DNA of 64,000 nucleotides from Endozoicomonas ascidiicola (GCF_001646945.1 NZ_LUTV01000005.1:673190-737189), one strand, 5' to 3'. Shown: positions 48,980 through 59,214, numbered from the stretch's first letter. Notes: generated by a model from the sequence alone, not told the origin. Program-made: numbers and translations.

Positions 48980-49166
48980 CTATTCACACCTCTCTCTATT
49001 CAGGGCTCCGGATACCCTCGTATTTTGTTAGCCCTGCTAACCTACTTGTCAGTACGGTTGTACAGACAAAATCCAAATCCCTCCTATAATTGCACAATCG
49101 TTTCGTACCTCTCGCTTTTCAATTTGAAGACCGCCCTTCTCAGCAAATACAAATAAGGATAAAAAA

Positions 49167-49817
49167 ATGGAAACCTTAGACTATTTATTGGAACGCACAT
49201 TCCTGCAACAATCCCCCCTGAATAATCCAGATGCCACTGGCGCCCCGCACTCCAACACCAGAGCCTTCAGCTCTGCCGCCAAATGCTTTGGTAGAACGGT
49301 GGCCCAAATTGCAATTACCACCGCCAAGCTTACCTATAACGTCGCTAAACTCGCTCTCGAGGGTATAGGTGCAGGCCTTGGAGCTGCAGCGGGCTTCGTT
49401 GAAGGCGGTGCTCGCATTGCTGGCTCCTATATAGGGGAACATTTTGGCTGGTGCAAACGGGAGACGAAATCGCTGTCGGAATTCACCATTCGTGGCTTGC
49501 GCACTGGCGCCAACGCCGGTGAAATAGCGGGGTTCCTGGCTGGTGTTCCTGCAGCTGCTGCAGCGACAGTGTTTACTGCACCTATCAACCTATTCACCTC
49601 TGGAGTCCATGGGGTGGTCGCTGGTGTTGAAGTAAAAACGAAAGGCAGTTCACGCGAAGGTGACAAGAAAATGAATGAGCATATACGTGAATTTAATCGA
49701 TGCATGGACGACCGCTTTCAAAAAGCTCATTCTTTATTACAAGGTCAGGAAGTAAGCCCGCTGGACGCATTCCTGAAAGGGCTCAGAAGCGAACCCTGTG
49801 CGGCAAGTAACAATTAA
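49167..49817 (+). CDS. Small Ala/Gly-rich protein, unknown
   Basis: A 216-aa protein. After a polar N-terminus, residues about 55-140 are Ala/Gly-rich, with two weakly hydrophobic stretches (YNVAKLALEGIGAGLGAAAG and EIAGFLAGVPAAAAATVF) that might insert in a membrane. The C-terminus is charged. AAGGATA precedes the ATG. Similar proteins in host-associated bacteria can be secreted effectors, but nothing proves it here. Confidence 0.5.
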   Translation: METLDYLLERTFLQQSPLNNPDATGAPHSNTRAFSSAAKCFGRTVAQIAITTAKLTYNVAKLALEGIGAGLGAAAGFVEGGARIAGSYIGEHFGWCKRETKSLSEFTIRGLRTGANAGEIAGFLAGVPAAAAATVFTAPINLFTSGVHGVVAGVEVKTKGSSREGDKKMNEHIREFNRCMDDRFQKAHSLLQGQEVSPLDAFLKGLRSEPCAASNN

Positions 49818-49849
49818 TAGCAATACAACAATGCCAATGCCGTTTAAAC

Positions 49850-49978
49850 CTCGTTCCCACGCGGAGCGAGGCTGTCGCAAAACTCCAGAAACCTCGTTCC
49901 CATGCTCCGCGTGGGAATGCATACCTCTTAATTTTCAAAGAGATAGATGTATGGGTTCCCACGCAAAGCATGGGAACC
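49850..49978. repeat. Three REP elements (host)
   Basis: CTCGTTCCCACGCGGAGCGA (49850-49871), CCTCGTTCCCATGCTCCGCG (within 49892-49920) and GGTTCCCACGCAAAGCATGG (within 49954-49978) are REP hairpins in a 247-bp gap after an unknown gene. They match the family in the prophage. Confidence 0.8.
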
Positions 49979-50065
49979 AGGGCTTTTGCGGCAGCCTCAA
50001 AGCATAGGAGTGAGATATTTGGAGTTTTTCGACAGCCTCTCGAAAGAGAAGAAGCTCAGCTCCAC

Positions 50066-50884
50066 CTATTTTCCAATAGCCTTCCTATATAGCGGGTCAA
50101 CTTTAACAATATTGGCTCGTAATCCATTAATCCGGGTATCGTGCGCCGGATGAGTACTCATAAATTCCGGCACTTTCTGCCCACTTTCCGCAGACATTTT
50201 TTGCCAGAGGGACACGGCAGCTCTCGGGTTATAACCCGCCCTTGCCATCAACTCCAGTCCAATCAAATCCGCCTCTGCCTCATTGGTGCGACTATTTGGC
50301 AACGTCAACGCATAATTTACGACTGTGCTGCCAATATTCATAACATCCGGGCTGATTCCCAGTAAGATCCCCAGGGCATCCTGACCAAGCTGAATGCCAT
50401 AAGCCTGGGACATCGCTTCACGGCCATGCTCCCGAAGGGCGTGCGCCATTTCATGGCCCATGATCGCGGCGATCTCATCGTCGTTCAGCTTCAGTTTATT
50501 AATGATGCCGGTGTAGAACATAATCTTACCGCCCGGCATACAGTAGGCGTTTAGCTGCTCATCGGTGGTCAAGTTCACTTCCCAGTTCCAGCGACGGGCA
50601 TCCTCTCGAAATACCCCCACATGGGACACCAACCGCTTACCAATGCCTCTCAGGCGTTTCACTTCTGCAGCGTTCTGATTCAAATTGCCTTTTTTACTGG
50701 CTTTGCTCAGTTCTTCTTTATAGGCCTGCACCGACATGGCGTTCACCTGCTCTTCAGACAACAGGGAAACCATGGTCTGTTCACGGTCAACACCGATGAC
50801 GCCGGAATTAGTGGTCGATACCGTCTGACATCCGACCAGAAATACCGACAGGCTGATTCCAAGCGCTTTAAGCCACATCTTCAT
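50066..50884 (-). CDS. M48-family metalloprotease lipoprotein
   Basis: A 272-aa zinc protease with a lipoprotein signal (lipobox FLVGC, Cys19) so it is anchored to a membrane in the periplasm. The zinc motif HEMAHALREHG is near residue 134, and EADLIGLELMARAGY near 198 supplies the third ligand. It resembles LoiP/YcaL-type periplasmic proteases. I chose ATG 50884, with GGAGAAGG upstream. Confidence 0.85.
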   Translation of the reverse strand: MKMWLKALGISLSVFLVGCQTVSTTNSGVIGVDREQTMVSLLSEEQVNAMSVQAYKEELSKASKKGNLNQNAAEVKRLRGIGKRLVSHVGVFREDARRWNWEVNLTTDEQLNAYCMPGGKIMFYTGIINKLKLNDDEIAAIMGHEMAHALREHGREAMSQAYGIQLGQDALGILLGISPDVMNIGSTVVNYALTLPNSRTNEAEADLIGLELMARAGYNPRAAVSLWQKMSAESGQKVPEFMSTHPAHDTRINGLRANIVKVDPLYRKAIGK

Positions 50885-50923
50885 GAACAACCTTCTCCGT
50901 TTTTCTTCTGTTTATGGAGCATT

Positions 50924-52177
50924 CTATTGAAGCCAGTGGGCAAGACGCTGACAGGCTTCGACAAGTCTTGGACAATTGTCTTCAACAAACCGTTGAGAAT
51001 CAACTGGCTGATTTTGCACGTTTTGCAAGGCACTGGCGCCATCAAAATCCACAAACGCCAACCTGACAAACAGCTCATCTGCGTTCAATCCAAAATCACT
51101 GCCCGGCAACATGGCAACCCCCGCTTCCGACAACAACGCATCGCATAAGGCTTCAGAAGTAAGAATATCGCGTTTTTTTAATTCGTCACGGTGACCGGAA
51201 AAACTGACAAAGAGATAAAAGCCACCAACAGGATCAACCATTTTCAGCCCCATAGCTCGTAACTGACTGACCATATACTCGGCAATATTTTTTAGAATGG
51301 ATTTACTATTTTGCACATAGCACTGAATATCGTCATGCTCCTCAAACGCACAGCAGGCCGCATGCTGAATAGGCGCGCTGACCGAGGTGAAGGTTTCACT
51401 GGCAATCACTGCCATGGCATTCTGAAGCTCACGCAACGATTCTGGAAACACCATCGCTCCAAGACGCCAGCCGCCGGCACCACACCATTTACTGAGCCCG
51501 CCACTGATAATTGTGCCTTCTGGATACCACTTGGCAAAACTATGGTGCTCTCCACTAAACCGGGTTTCTCCATAGATTTCATCGGAAACGATAATGATGT
51601 TTTGTGCTCTCGCCACGTCAACCAGCGCCTGAATATGTTCCAGCTCATAACTGGCTCCAGTTGGATTGGACGGGTAGTTCAACAGCAACAATCTGGGCGA
51701 GCCCGAATCCGGAAGTTGTTTCAGCTGTTCTGGTTCAATACGCCAGTTGTCTTCCATGATGGTGGGTAGATAACGCACTGATCGCCCAAGCATTTCAGCC
51801 TGCGGCGCATAAGACACCCAGCAAGGTGCCGGAAGAATAAGTTCAGCTTTGGTGGCAAGTTGCAGGTTAAACAGCAACTCTTTGGAGCCCGGACCAATCA
51901 ACACCGAATCACTGTTAAAACCCAAACCAGTTCGACGCTGGTAATAATCCGCAATGGTCGTTCTCAACTGAAGCAGGCCGCGCACAGGCAGATAATCTTT
52001 TTCTCCCGCATGATCTTTCAGGCTCTGAACCACTCGATCAGGTACTGGAAATGGTGACTGCCCTAATCCCAGCCTGATGATATCTTTACCGTCACGAATA
52101 AGCTGTTGGCTTAGTTCGTTGATATGCAGTGTGGCTGAAGGTTTCAGGGCAGCAACCCTTGAGTCAAGCTGTACCAT
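50924..52177 (-). CDS. Class I/II PLP-dependent aminotransferase
   Basis: A 417-aa enzyme with the PLP-Lys segment IISGGLSKWCGAGGWRLG, the Asn in NYPSNPTG, and Asp-x-x-Tyr in VSDEIYGETRFS. It is aspartate aminotransferase-like; the exact substrate cannot be told from sequence. Length is normal. Confidence 0.85.
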   Translation of the reverse strand: MVQLDSRVAALKPSATLHINELSQQLIRDGKDIIRLGLGQSPFPVPDRVVQSLKDHAGEKDYLPVRGLLQLRTTIADYYQRRTGLGFNSDSVLIGPGSKELLFNLQLATKAELILPAPCWVSYAPQAEMLGRSVRYLPTIMEDNWRIEPEQLKQLPDSGSPRLLLLNYPSNPTGASYELEHIQALVDVARAQNIIIVSDEIYGETRFSGEHHSFAKWYPEGTIISGGLSKWCGAGGWRLGAMVFPESLRELQNAMAVIASETFTSVSAPIQHAACCAFEEHDDIQCYVQNSKSILKNIAEYMVSQLRAMGLKMVDPVGGFYLFVSFSGHRDELKKRDILTSEALCDALLSEAGVAMLPGSDFGLNADELFVRLAFVDFDGASALQNVQNQPVDSQRFVEDNCPRLVEACQRLAHWLQ

Positions 52178-52316
52178 GTGTAAACCATCCTTGATTCTGC
52201 CTGGATAAGAATACTTTCGTTCAATGATCGAGATAAATCAATCAGGGATACTATTGGAACTTACATTCGTTTTTTTTGTCGAATTTTTTTGAAATTAAAA
52301 TTTGCAGGATATCTTT

Positions 52317-53291
52317 ATGATTACCCCCCCCCTCATTTCATCAAAACCGAATTCTTCCGAGCCTTCATCATTCAAACATCCCGAATCAAATATTGAAGGC
52401 GGTAAAAACACATATTTTAAAACCAGAAAAGTAAAAATGGAGTTAACCACGGAAAATAAAACACCGCCTATAGCAATGACCAACCAAACCCCATCTATAA
52501 TGGGAAGATCATCCCGAAGTTCCTTTTACCTACCTGAAAACCCATCAATCCAACCAACTTATAATGAAACGATAGCAAGAGCTGTTTCTTTGGACATTCA
52601 AGACTTACTGGAATCCAGCCACTATACGTCAGCTATAAAAATATGGGTCACAAAAGAAAACGACTGGAACAAACTGTGTGAATTCAATGATTATGTAGAA
52701 AAGAATATTATCAACATTATTCATCATGGTCATCAATGGACAGCCTGCAAACTAGCTAATGAAAATCCAAATTTACATCGTTGGCTGATGAACCATAGGC
52801 GAGAAGAAATTAAATCAAAAGCGGACCCCGAAGTTCAATTTCAAACGATATCTCTTGACTGGAGTGCAACACACTTCATACCCGATGACGATAAATCCCG
52901 TATCCCGGAAAACTATTTTCACTGGAGAAACCTTGCAGAATCAGACTTCTGCGAAGCACCATCCAATATACAATCAAAACCAATGGCTAGCAGAAAACGA
53001 AAAGCTGCCGATTGCGGCGTTACCATTGAGGAACCAATACGCTTAATAGCTGAAGGGCATATCAAATCAATGAGACTTGATAAACAGTCAGAATTTTTGA
53101 AAAAGAGTGCAACTTATTTTTTAGAACATCTCGCCTCTGAAAAGAAAAACGAGTACCAAAAGTTCATAACAACTCTTGGCAACACCCTTGATCAATATCA
53201 GGAAAGATACGAAAAAATGAAGTCTCTACCAGATTTCAAACGAATCTGGGACAAACCAAACAATGCTGAAAGCACATCAGCAACGACTTAA
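52317..53291 (+). CDS. A/T-rich protein of unknown function
   Basis: A 324-aa hydrophilic protein with no signal peptide. It starts at ATG 52317 with AGGA about 8 nt upstream. The first 85 residues are Ser/Thr/Pro/Asn-rich and probably disordered. A basic run SRKRKAAD near residue 221 resembles a nuclear localisation signal. It is helical in the C-terminal third. Low G+C relative to neighbours hints at transfer. A secreted effector is possible but unproved. Confidence 0.5.
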   Translation: MITPPLISSKPNSSEPSSFKHPESNIEGGKNTYFKTRKVKMELTTENKTPPIAMTNQTPSIMGRSSRSSFYLPENPSIQPTYNETIARAVSLDIQDLLESSHYTSAIKIWVTKENDWNKLCEFNDYVEKNIINIIHHGHQWTACKLANENPNLHRWLMNHRREEIKSKADPEVQFQTISLDWSATHFIPDDDKSRIPENYFHWRNLAESDFCEAPSNIQSKPMASRKRKAADCGVTIEEPIRLIAEGHIKSMRLDKQSEFLKKSATYFLEHLASEKKNEYQKFITTLGNTLDQYQERYEKMKSLPDFKRIWDKPNNAESTSATT

Positions 53292-53312
53292 TTCGTTCAT
53301 AAGATTAAAGAA

Positions 53313-53331
53313 GCACCCGGATTAAGGGTGC
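53313..53331. terminator. Terminator between convergent genes
   Basis: GCACCC and GGGTGC with a 7-nt loop lie between the unknown gene on the plus strand and the RND permease on the minus strand. T runs are short, so strength is uncertain. Confidence 0.5.
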
Positions 53332-53355
53332 AATCTAAAAACACCCTGCTCTCAT

Positions 53356-56300
53356 TCATTCCTTATACTGTACCCGATAAAATAGTGAGTAAAGCAAAGG
53401 CACCAACCCCAGCGTCAACAAAGTGGAGAACAACAACCCGGCAATAATCGTTACTGCCATAGGCTCCCACATTTCTCCGCCGCCAAGATAGAGAGGAATC
53501 ATACCCAATACCGTGGTTGCTGTAGTCAGCAATATTGGGCGAAGTCGGCGTTGTGCAGCTATCACGATGGCTTCTTGAGGCGGCAACCCATTGTCGTCGA
53601 TTTCATACTTGATACGCTCAAGCAGAACAATGGCATTATTGATCACAATCCCTGCCAGAGAGATCACACCCAACAAGGTGAAAAAGCCAAAGAAACTCTG
53701 GGCGGTTAACAAACCAATAATGACCCCAATCAACCCAAGAGGAATGGTGGCCAGAATAATCACCGGCTTTCGTAGAGAGTTAAACTGCGCCACCAGCAGA
53801 ATCATGATGATAAAACCGGCCATTGGCAGTTTATCGCCAATGGCCTGATTCGCGTTACCAGACGTTTCCGCCTCGCCACCCAGTTCATAGCGATAACCTG
53901 AAGGCCAGTTGGCCGAGTGCTCGTCCAACCACGGCTGCAGCTCGGCAAAACCTTCTGCTGCCGTCATACCACCTGCCAACTGCCCTCCGACAGAAACCGT
54001 TTTAAGCCCATCGCGCCGAAGTATCTTTGCGGGTTCCCAAACCACTTCAATATCCGCTACCTGCGTCAAAGTGACTGTTTTACCCGTGGACTGAATGTAA
54101 ACAGACAAGGTTTCCAGTTGATCAATATCCTGCCGATTTCCTTCCCGGGAACGCATCACTACGGGGATAACATCTTCACCTTCCCGATACTGGGTTAACT
54201 CAAGACCGCTCAAGCCGCTTTGCAATGACAGGGCAATGTCCTGACTGGTGGCGCCAACTCGCAACGCATTGGTCTGATTAACGACAACGGTAAATTTTTT
54301 GATCCACTGTCCCCAGTCATCGTTAATATTTTTCAAACCCGCCATCCGGTGCATTTCTGCCTTTAGCTTATCAACCAGCACAAACAACTGATCAGCATCT
54401 CGACCATACAGCCGAACTTCAACCGGGTTCTTCACCGACACACCGCTTTCTATACGACGACTGTTGGTTTGCAGATCTGGAAAATAATCAAAGGCATAGC
54501 GATCCAGTTTCTGCATCATGTCATCAATAATTTCAGACGACGTGGTATTGATCACCATCAACGCATAATTCGGGCTTGCAGACTCCGGGCTGTGTTGAAG
54601 GACAAACCGAGGGCCACCATTACCGATATAACTGCTCCAGCTCGTCACGCCTTCACTGCGTTCACCATTCACCTGAAGCTCTGCCGCAATATAAGCTTCC
54701 AGATCTTTTACAATGGCTTCTGTTCGCTCAATGGAGGTGCCCAGAGGCAGCTCGACTTCTGTTTTAAAATAGAGCCGATCCGAAGGGGGAAAGAAAATCT
54801 TGGGTACAAATTGAAAGCCACTCATCACCACAAAAAAGGTGACAACAATGGCTGATAACGTCATCGCCCGATGCTTTAACACCCATGTTAATAGCATTCG
54901 GTATTTCAGATAAAACCCGCTCTGGTAATCCGTAGTGTCTGTGCTGGGTTTTAGAAACTGAACACACAACAATGGAATCACCGTCATGGAAAGAACCCAT
55001 GAACACAACAAGGTAATCGTCACTACAAGAAAGAGAGAAGCAGTGAACTCACCCACTGCGGACTCGGCCAGATAAATCGGTAAAAAAGCGGCGGCCGTCG
55101 TTAGAGATGAGGTCAGCAACGGTATTTTTAACTCACCAGCAGAATCAACAGCGGCCTCTACCGGCTTTTTGCCACTGTTCATCTGCACCATGATGCTTTC
55201 CGCCATCACAATGCCATTATCCACCAGCATGCCAAGAGCAATAATCAGTGCCGCAAGGGAGATTTGATCTAGCCCGATCTCTAAAAACGACATAACCAGC
55301 ATGGCAGCAATCATGCTCATGGGAATCAATGACGCAACAATCAATCCGGTGCGTGGCCCAAGGGCAAACAGCATAACGGCCGCCACCACCAGCACCGCCT
55401 GCAGCAGGTTACTGACAAAGTCATTAACCTTATCTTCCACCTCTTTGGGCGAGAAACTCAGCACATCGAAATTAATGCCAATGGGGTAAGTCTGGTCCAG
55501 ATCCTTCAGAACCGTCGTTACCTCCTGGCCCATACGGATATTATTGCCACCTTCACGCATAGCAAGGCCGATGCCCAAAGCACGTTTGCCTGAGGAGTGC
55601 ACCATAGAAGACGCAGGATCTACATAGCCTCGTTTTACTGTTGCTATGTCCTCCAGATAAACCACATTGTTGCTGCCAGGAATGGTAATAATGGTTTTAC
55701 GGATATCTTCTACCGATTCGAAATTACCCGTCGGCTCAAGCTCGATACGTTCCATATCAATCGTGATCGAACCGCCGGGATTAACAATATTGCGGCTGCT
55801 CAACATCTGCATAAGCTGTGTGGGCGACAAACCAAACTCTGCAAGGCGAGCATTGTCGTACTCTACAAAGATACGTTCTTCCTGTGCGCCATAGATTTCA
55901 ACTTTGGCTACTTCCGGTAATCTAAGAAACTCATCTTTGGCCTGATCTGCGATCTCCTTTAACTCTACATAGCTGAATTCAGAACCTGTTAACGTGACAA
56001 CAACCCCAAACACATCACCAAACTCATCATTCACCTCAGGGCCAATCACACCATCAGGCAACGTTTTTTGCGCACTCTCTATTTTCCGCCGAAGACTGTC
56101 CCAGATAGGCCGCATATCGGAGTAACTTTCCTTTATACTCACGGTAATGATGGAAACACCAGTTCTGGAGACACTCTGCACAAAGTCCAGCTCCGGAATT
56201 TCCTGAACAACCTTTTCCAGTGGATCTGTTATAAGCTGCTCAACACGCTCCGGACTGGCGCCGGGAAAATAGGTGATCACCTGAGCCGCCCGGATTATAA

Positions 56301-56418
56301 AACCCGGGTCGTATGCTCGTGGTAAGTTCTGATAGGCCTGAATGCCTGTAATAATCAAAACAATAATCAACACCAGTGCCGTGCGATTATTCTCGAGGGT
56401 AGCCCGGGTGATATTCAT
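53356..56418 (-). CDS. RND efflux permease (HAE1-like)
   Basis: A 1020-aa inner-membrane pump with 12 expected TM segments and two large periplasmic loops. The conserved TM4 motif is visible as GMLVDNGIVMAES near residue 400. It starts with MNITRATLENNRTALVLI. It forms a tripartite efflux system with the adaptor immediately upstream (4-nt overlap). No outer-membrane channel gene lies nearby, so TolC or another channel must serve. Confidence 0.9.
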   Translation of the reverse strand: MNITRATLENNRTALVLIIVLIITGIQAYQNLPRAYDPGFIIRAAQVITYFPGASPERVEQLITDPLEKVVQEIPELDFVQSVSRTGVSIITVSIKESYSDMRPIWDSLRRKIESAQKTLPDGVIGPEVNDEFGDVFGVVVTLTGSEFSYVELKEIADQAKDEFLRLPEVAKVEIYGAQEERIFVEYDNARLAEFGLSPTQLMQMLSSRNIVNPGGSITIDMERIELEPTGNFESVEDIRKTIITIPGSNNVVYLEDIATVKRGYVDPASSMVHSSGKRALGIGLAMREGGNNIRMGQEVTTVLKDLDQTYPIGINFDVLSFSPKEVEDKVNDFVSNLLQAVLVVAAVMLFALGPRTGLIVASLIPMSMIAAMLVMSFLEIGLDQISLAALIIALGMLVDNGIVMAESIMVQMNSGKKPVEAAVDSAGELKIPLLTSSLTTAAAFLPIYLAESAVGEFTASLFLVVTITLLCSWVLSMTVIPLLCVQFLKPSTDTTDYQSGFYLKYRMLLTWVLKHRAMTLSAIVVTFFVVMSGFQFVPKIFFPPSDRLYFKTEVELPLGTSIERTEAIVKDLEAYIAAELQVNGERSEGVTSWSSYIGNGGPRFVLQHSPESASPNYALMVINTTSSEIIDDMMQKLDRYAFDYFPDLQTNSRRIESGVSVKNPVEVRLYGRDADQLFVLVDKLKAEMHRMAGLKNINDDWGQWIKKFTVVVNQTNALRVGATSQDIALSLQSGLSGLELTQYREGEDVIPVVMRSREGNRQDIDQLETLSVYIQSTGKTVTLTQVADIEVVWEPAKILRRDGLKTVSVGGQLAGGMTAAEGFAELQPWLDEHSANWPSGYRYELGGEAETSGNANQAIGDKLPMAGFIIMILLVAQFNSLRKPVIILATIPLGLIGVIIGLLTAQSFFGFFTLLGVISLAGIVINNAIVLLERIKYEIDDNGLPPQEAIVIAAQRRLRPILLTTATTVLGMIPLYLGGGEMWEPMAVTIIAGLLFSTLLTLGLVPLLYSLFYRVQYKE

Positions 56419-57494
56419 CGTGCCGCCCCTTCTTGCAGACGGACCTTCATACCTTCAGTCATCTGACTCATACCGGCAGTCACAACACGGTCCCCCACGG
56501 CCAAACCGGTAGTGATGACAAGACCCACTTTTGATAATTCCCCCGTACTCACCTCACGACGGGAAATCACTCCGACGCCATTACCCTGATCACTGACGAC
56601 ATAAACAAAACGGCCATTATTGTCTTCCAAAACTGCATACGCCGGGATGCGAACAAGGTCACTGATGGGTATATTCTGTTCAGCCCGTACCACGGCAGAC
56701 ATACCCGGTAATATGAGACGATCATTAACTGCGGCCATATCAAAGGTAACGGTATACGTCTGATTGCTTTCATCAATCTGCGTGGAGACTTCTTTCAACG
56801 TCAGTGGATATTGCTGGCCCGGAATGGCATTGAAGCGCGCATAAAACAGCCCATTTTTCATATCCGCACGGGCACGAACCAATACGCTTTCTGGCAACTC
56901 CATCTTTACTAATAGAGTTGAAGTATCCTGCAAGGACACTATTTCCTGCTTAGCAGATACCTCTTCGTAGTTCTCAACATATCGTCGGGCTATTCGGCCT
57001 GAAAAGGGCGCTGTCAGGATGGTGTATTCAAGTTCTTTTTGTGCGGACTCTAACTGCGAGCCTGCGGTGCTGACTTTGGCCTTCAAAGCCTCCACTTCGG
57101 CCCTGGCAATAGCGCCTTTATCCACCAGTTTTCGGGCTCGCTCATAATCTGAACGGGCAACATCATAAGAGGCTTGACGATCTTTCAGTCGAATTTCAAA
57201 ATCTGTAGGGTCCAGCTGGGCAACACTTTCACCCTTTTCAACCATCTCGCCTTCTTTGATCATCAGCGATTGCAATTTTCCTGACACCCGAAAGCTCAGA
57301 TTGGCTTTCTGAGCCGCGTCAATGACCGCAGGAAACTCTTTGACCTCAACAGATTCCATAGAGCTAATCATTATTGAGCGCACCGGCCTCAATAATTCTT
57401 CTTCAACCTCGGCTTCTTGACTGCATCCGGCAAATAGACTTGTCGCGACGAAAACCAGCGCGATTTGTTGAAATGATCGGGAGGGCTGTTTCAT
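56415..57494 (-). CDS. RND periplasmic adaptor (membrane fusion protein)
   Basis: A 359-aa lipoprotein (lipobox SLFAGC) linking the RND permease to an outer-membrane channel. The lipoyl half-motifs and central coiled coil (about 85-165, DRQASYDVARSDYERARKLV) and beta-barrel (YTILTAPFSGRIARRYVENY) are present. It precedes the permease in the operon. No regulator gene is adjacent. Confidence 0.9.
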   Translation of the reverse strand: MKQPSRSFQQIALVFVATSLFAGCSQEAEVEEELLRPVRSIMISSMESVEVKEFPAVIDAAQKANLSFRVSGKLQSLMIKEGEMVEKGESVAQLDPTDFEIRLKDRQASYDVARSDYERARKLVDKGAIARAEVEALKAKVSTAGSQLESAQKELEYTILTAPFSGRIARRYVENYEEVSAKQEIVSLQDTSTLLVKMELPESVLVRARADMKNGLFYARFNAIPGQQYPLTLKEVSTQIDESNQTYTVTFDMAAVNDRLILPGMSAVVRAEQNIPISDLVRIPAYAVLEDNNGRFVYVVSDQGNGVGVISRREVSTGELSKVGLVITTGLAVGDRVVTAGMSQMTEGMKVRLQEGAAR

Positions 57495-57614
57495 TTCTTC
57501 TCCAGTAACGCTGTTCTGTTTATTATTGGCATTCGTTATTTGGGCAATATGCTAACAAATATTTGTTAATCCATGTTCTGATAATTATCAGCATGAACGT
57601 TGAAGTTACTTGTC

Positions 57615-57839
57615 ATGACAGAAGTCAATCTTTGCCCTGGGTGTTTACAACCCAATCAATGCGCCTTTTCACTGGGGCAACCACCAGAAACTTGCTGGTG
57701 TATGCAAGGTGCACCAGAACAGCCTTCAACGGAGAAGCTGCCATTACCAATAAAGGCTGCCAACTGTTATTGCTCAAGGTGCCTAAAAGAAATAAAACGG
57801 AAACATGAGGATAACGCCCAGAGCACTTCCAAGATGTGA
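57615..57839 (+). CDS. Cysteine-rich CWC family protein
   Basis: A 74-aa protein with the CWC signature: CPGCLQPNQCAFS, CWCM, and a second pair CYCSRC. It may bind metal. I chose ATG 57615. It runs divergently from the RND operon, and its short upstream region is shared with it. The function is unknown. Confidence 0.7.
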   Translation: MTEVNLCPGCLQPNQCAFSLGQPPETCWCMQGAPEQPSTEKLPLPIKAANCYCSRCLKEIKRKHEDNAQSTSKM

Positions 57840-57877
57840 GAGAAAACAAGTTTGAACTAAATATCAATTAACCAGTC

Positions 57878-57912
57878 AAAACCCTCACTGCAACAAGCAA
57901 GTGAGGGTTTTC
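57878..57912 (+). terminator. Terminator containing the next gene's Shine-Dalgarno
   Basis: AAAACCCTCAC and GTGAGGGTTTT with a 12-nt loop form a good terminator for the CWC gene. The right arm includes GAGGG, which sits 8 nt before ATG 57916, so the stem would hide that ribosome-binding site. Confidence 0.7.
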
Positions 57913-57915
57913 TAT

Positions 57916-59214
57916 ATGACAGCGGTCACTAATGGCTCAACACCGAGTTCTCCAGTCATTGATAAATGTCAGAATCCAGCACCACAACATGTCGCTATAG
58001 CTTCCGCATTTGCCAAAGAAGTGCATGAAAGCAGTCCGGTCAAGGCCATTCAAACACTTAAATACTCGGCAGACGTTGTCAAAAAAGTCAGAGAGTACTA
58101 TCAGGAATGCACTTCTAATGGCAACGTCAGCATCACTAAAGAAAGCCTGAAACCTGAACTGAAAAAAATTATGCCAAATGCACCAAGTGCCTTCTGGGAA
58201 CAACACCCTCTAGCGACCATGACAGAAACGTTTGAGCGAGTTAAGGACAAAACTGATCTTTCATACCCAGAGAACAGAAAAAAGGTCATAGCTTTCTGTG
58301 AGTTAGCAAGCAAGGAAAATACAATAACCCATAAGTTTGTACAGCATCTACATGCTACACACCAACCTCACCCCAATGAAGAATACCTTGAGAACAACCC
58401 TCAACCTTTACCAGCAAAAATAGGCAAAGCGCGCCTCAAAGAGTTTATAAATTCCCTAAGCAGCCAAGGCATCGCTACATTGGTTAGCCGGGTAAACTTT
58501 GATTACAAACGCTTCAAAGCAGAAAATACACCATGCTATGAGATGTTGACTCTTCGTCCTACCCTGAAAGCCTACAGCTTAGAGTGTACTCAGAGTTTTC
58601 GAGGTGGTAAGGAAAGTATCCTCTACAACTTACTGCTTTCCACCAACGATGATTGTGATATTGAAAATTTTTGCCGATTTCTCGTTCACGCCAATACTCA
58701 TTTAAAACCATGTACCGATTATTTTGTTGAAAGACTCAATAACTATCTTGACTGGCAAAAAATACCCAAAATTAAAACCTCAGAAGGTTCTAGCCAGCCA
58801 GGGCCAGATACATCGAGAATAAGTACTGTAAATATCCGAAAATATCTGTCCAGCTTGACTAAGCCAGAAATTAAGAGCTTGGCAGAAGAAATGAACACTA
58901 AAGGAGTTGAAGCAACAGAAAACGCAAAAATAAATAAACCTGAGCCAATTCGGGATTCACTTAACCTGCAGACAAAAATGCACTGTTACTCAAGATTTCA
59001 GGGAACAACAAATACTCTGAAAGATCATCTTCAGTCAATTCAAAACGCCACAACTGAAGATCAAGACAAACAAGTTGAGCATCTACATCAATTTTTATCC
59101 AATGATAAAGATTACCGCTACCAGGGAAATCGCTACTTATTAGAACGAGCAGCCAGCTTTAGTCTGACGCAAAATAAGCAAAGTGGATTCAAGAGTCCAA
59201 CAGCTTGGTCATAG
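57916..59214 (+). CDS. Unknown protein with internal repeat
   Basis: A 432-aa hydrophilic A/T-rich protein without signal peptide. Residues about 170-275 (ARLKEFINSLSSQGIATLVS at the start) and about 310-420 (VNIRKYLSSLTKPEIKSLAE at the start) look like two copies of one helical domain, each ending in a segment like YFVERLNNYL or YLLERAASF. The N-terminus is helical, with a disordered region about 283-308. I chose ATG 57916. Its role is unknown; large repeat proteins like this are common among effectors of host-associated bacteria. Confidence 0.5.
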   Translation: MTAVTNGSTPSSPVIDKCQNPAPQHVAIASAFAKEVHESSPVKAIQTLKYSADVVKKVREYYQECTSNGNVSITKESLKPELKKIMPNAPSAFWEQHPLATMTETFERVKDKTDLSYPENRKKVIAFCELASKENTITHKFVQHLHATHQPHPNEEYLENNPQPLPAKIGKARLKEFINSLSSQGIATLVSRVNFDYKRFKAENTPCYEMLTLRPTLKAYSLECTQSFRGGKESILYNLLLSTNDDCDIENFCRFLVHANTHLKPCTDYFVERLNNYLDWQKIPKIKTSEGSSQPGPDTSRISTVNIRKYLSSLTKPEIKSLAEEMNTKGVEATENAKINKPEPIRDSLNLQTKMHCYSRFQGTTNTLKDHLQSIQNATTEDQDKQVEHLHQFLSNDKDYRYQGNRYLLERAASFSLTQNKQSGFKSPTAWS

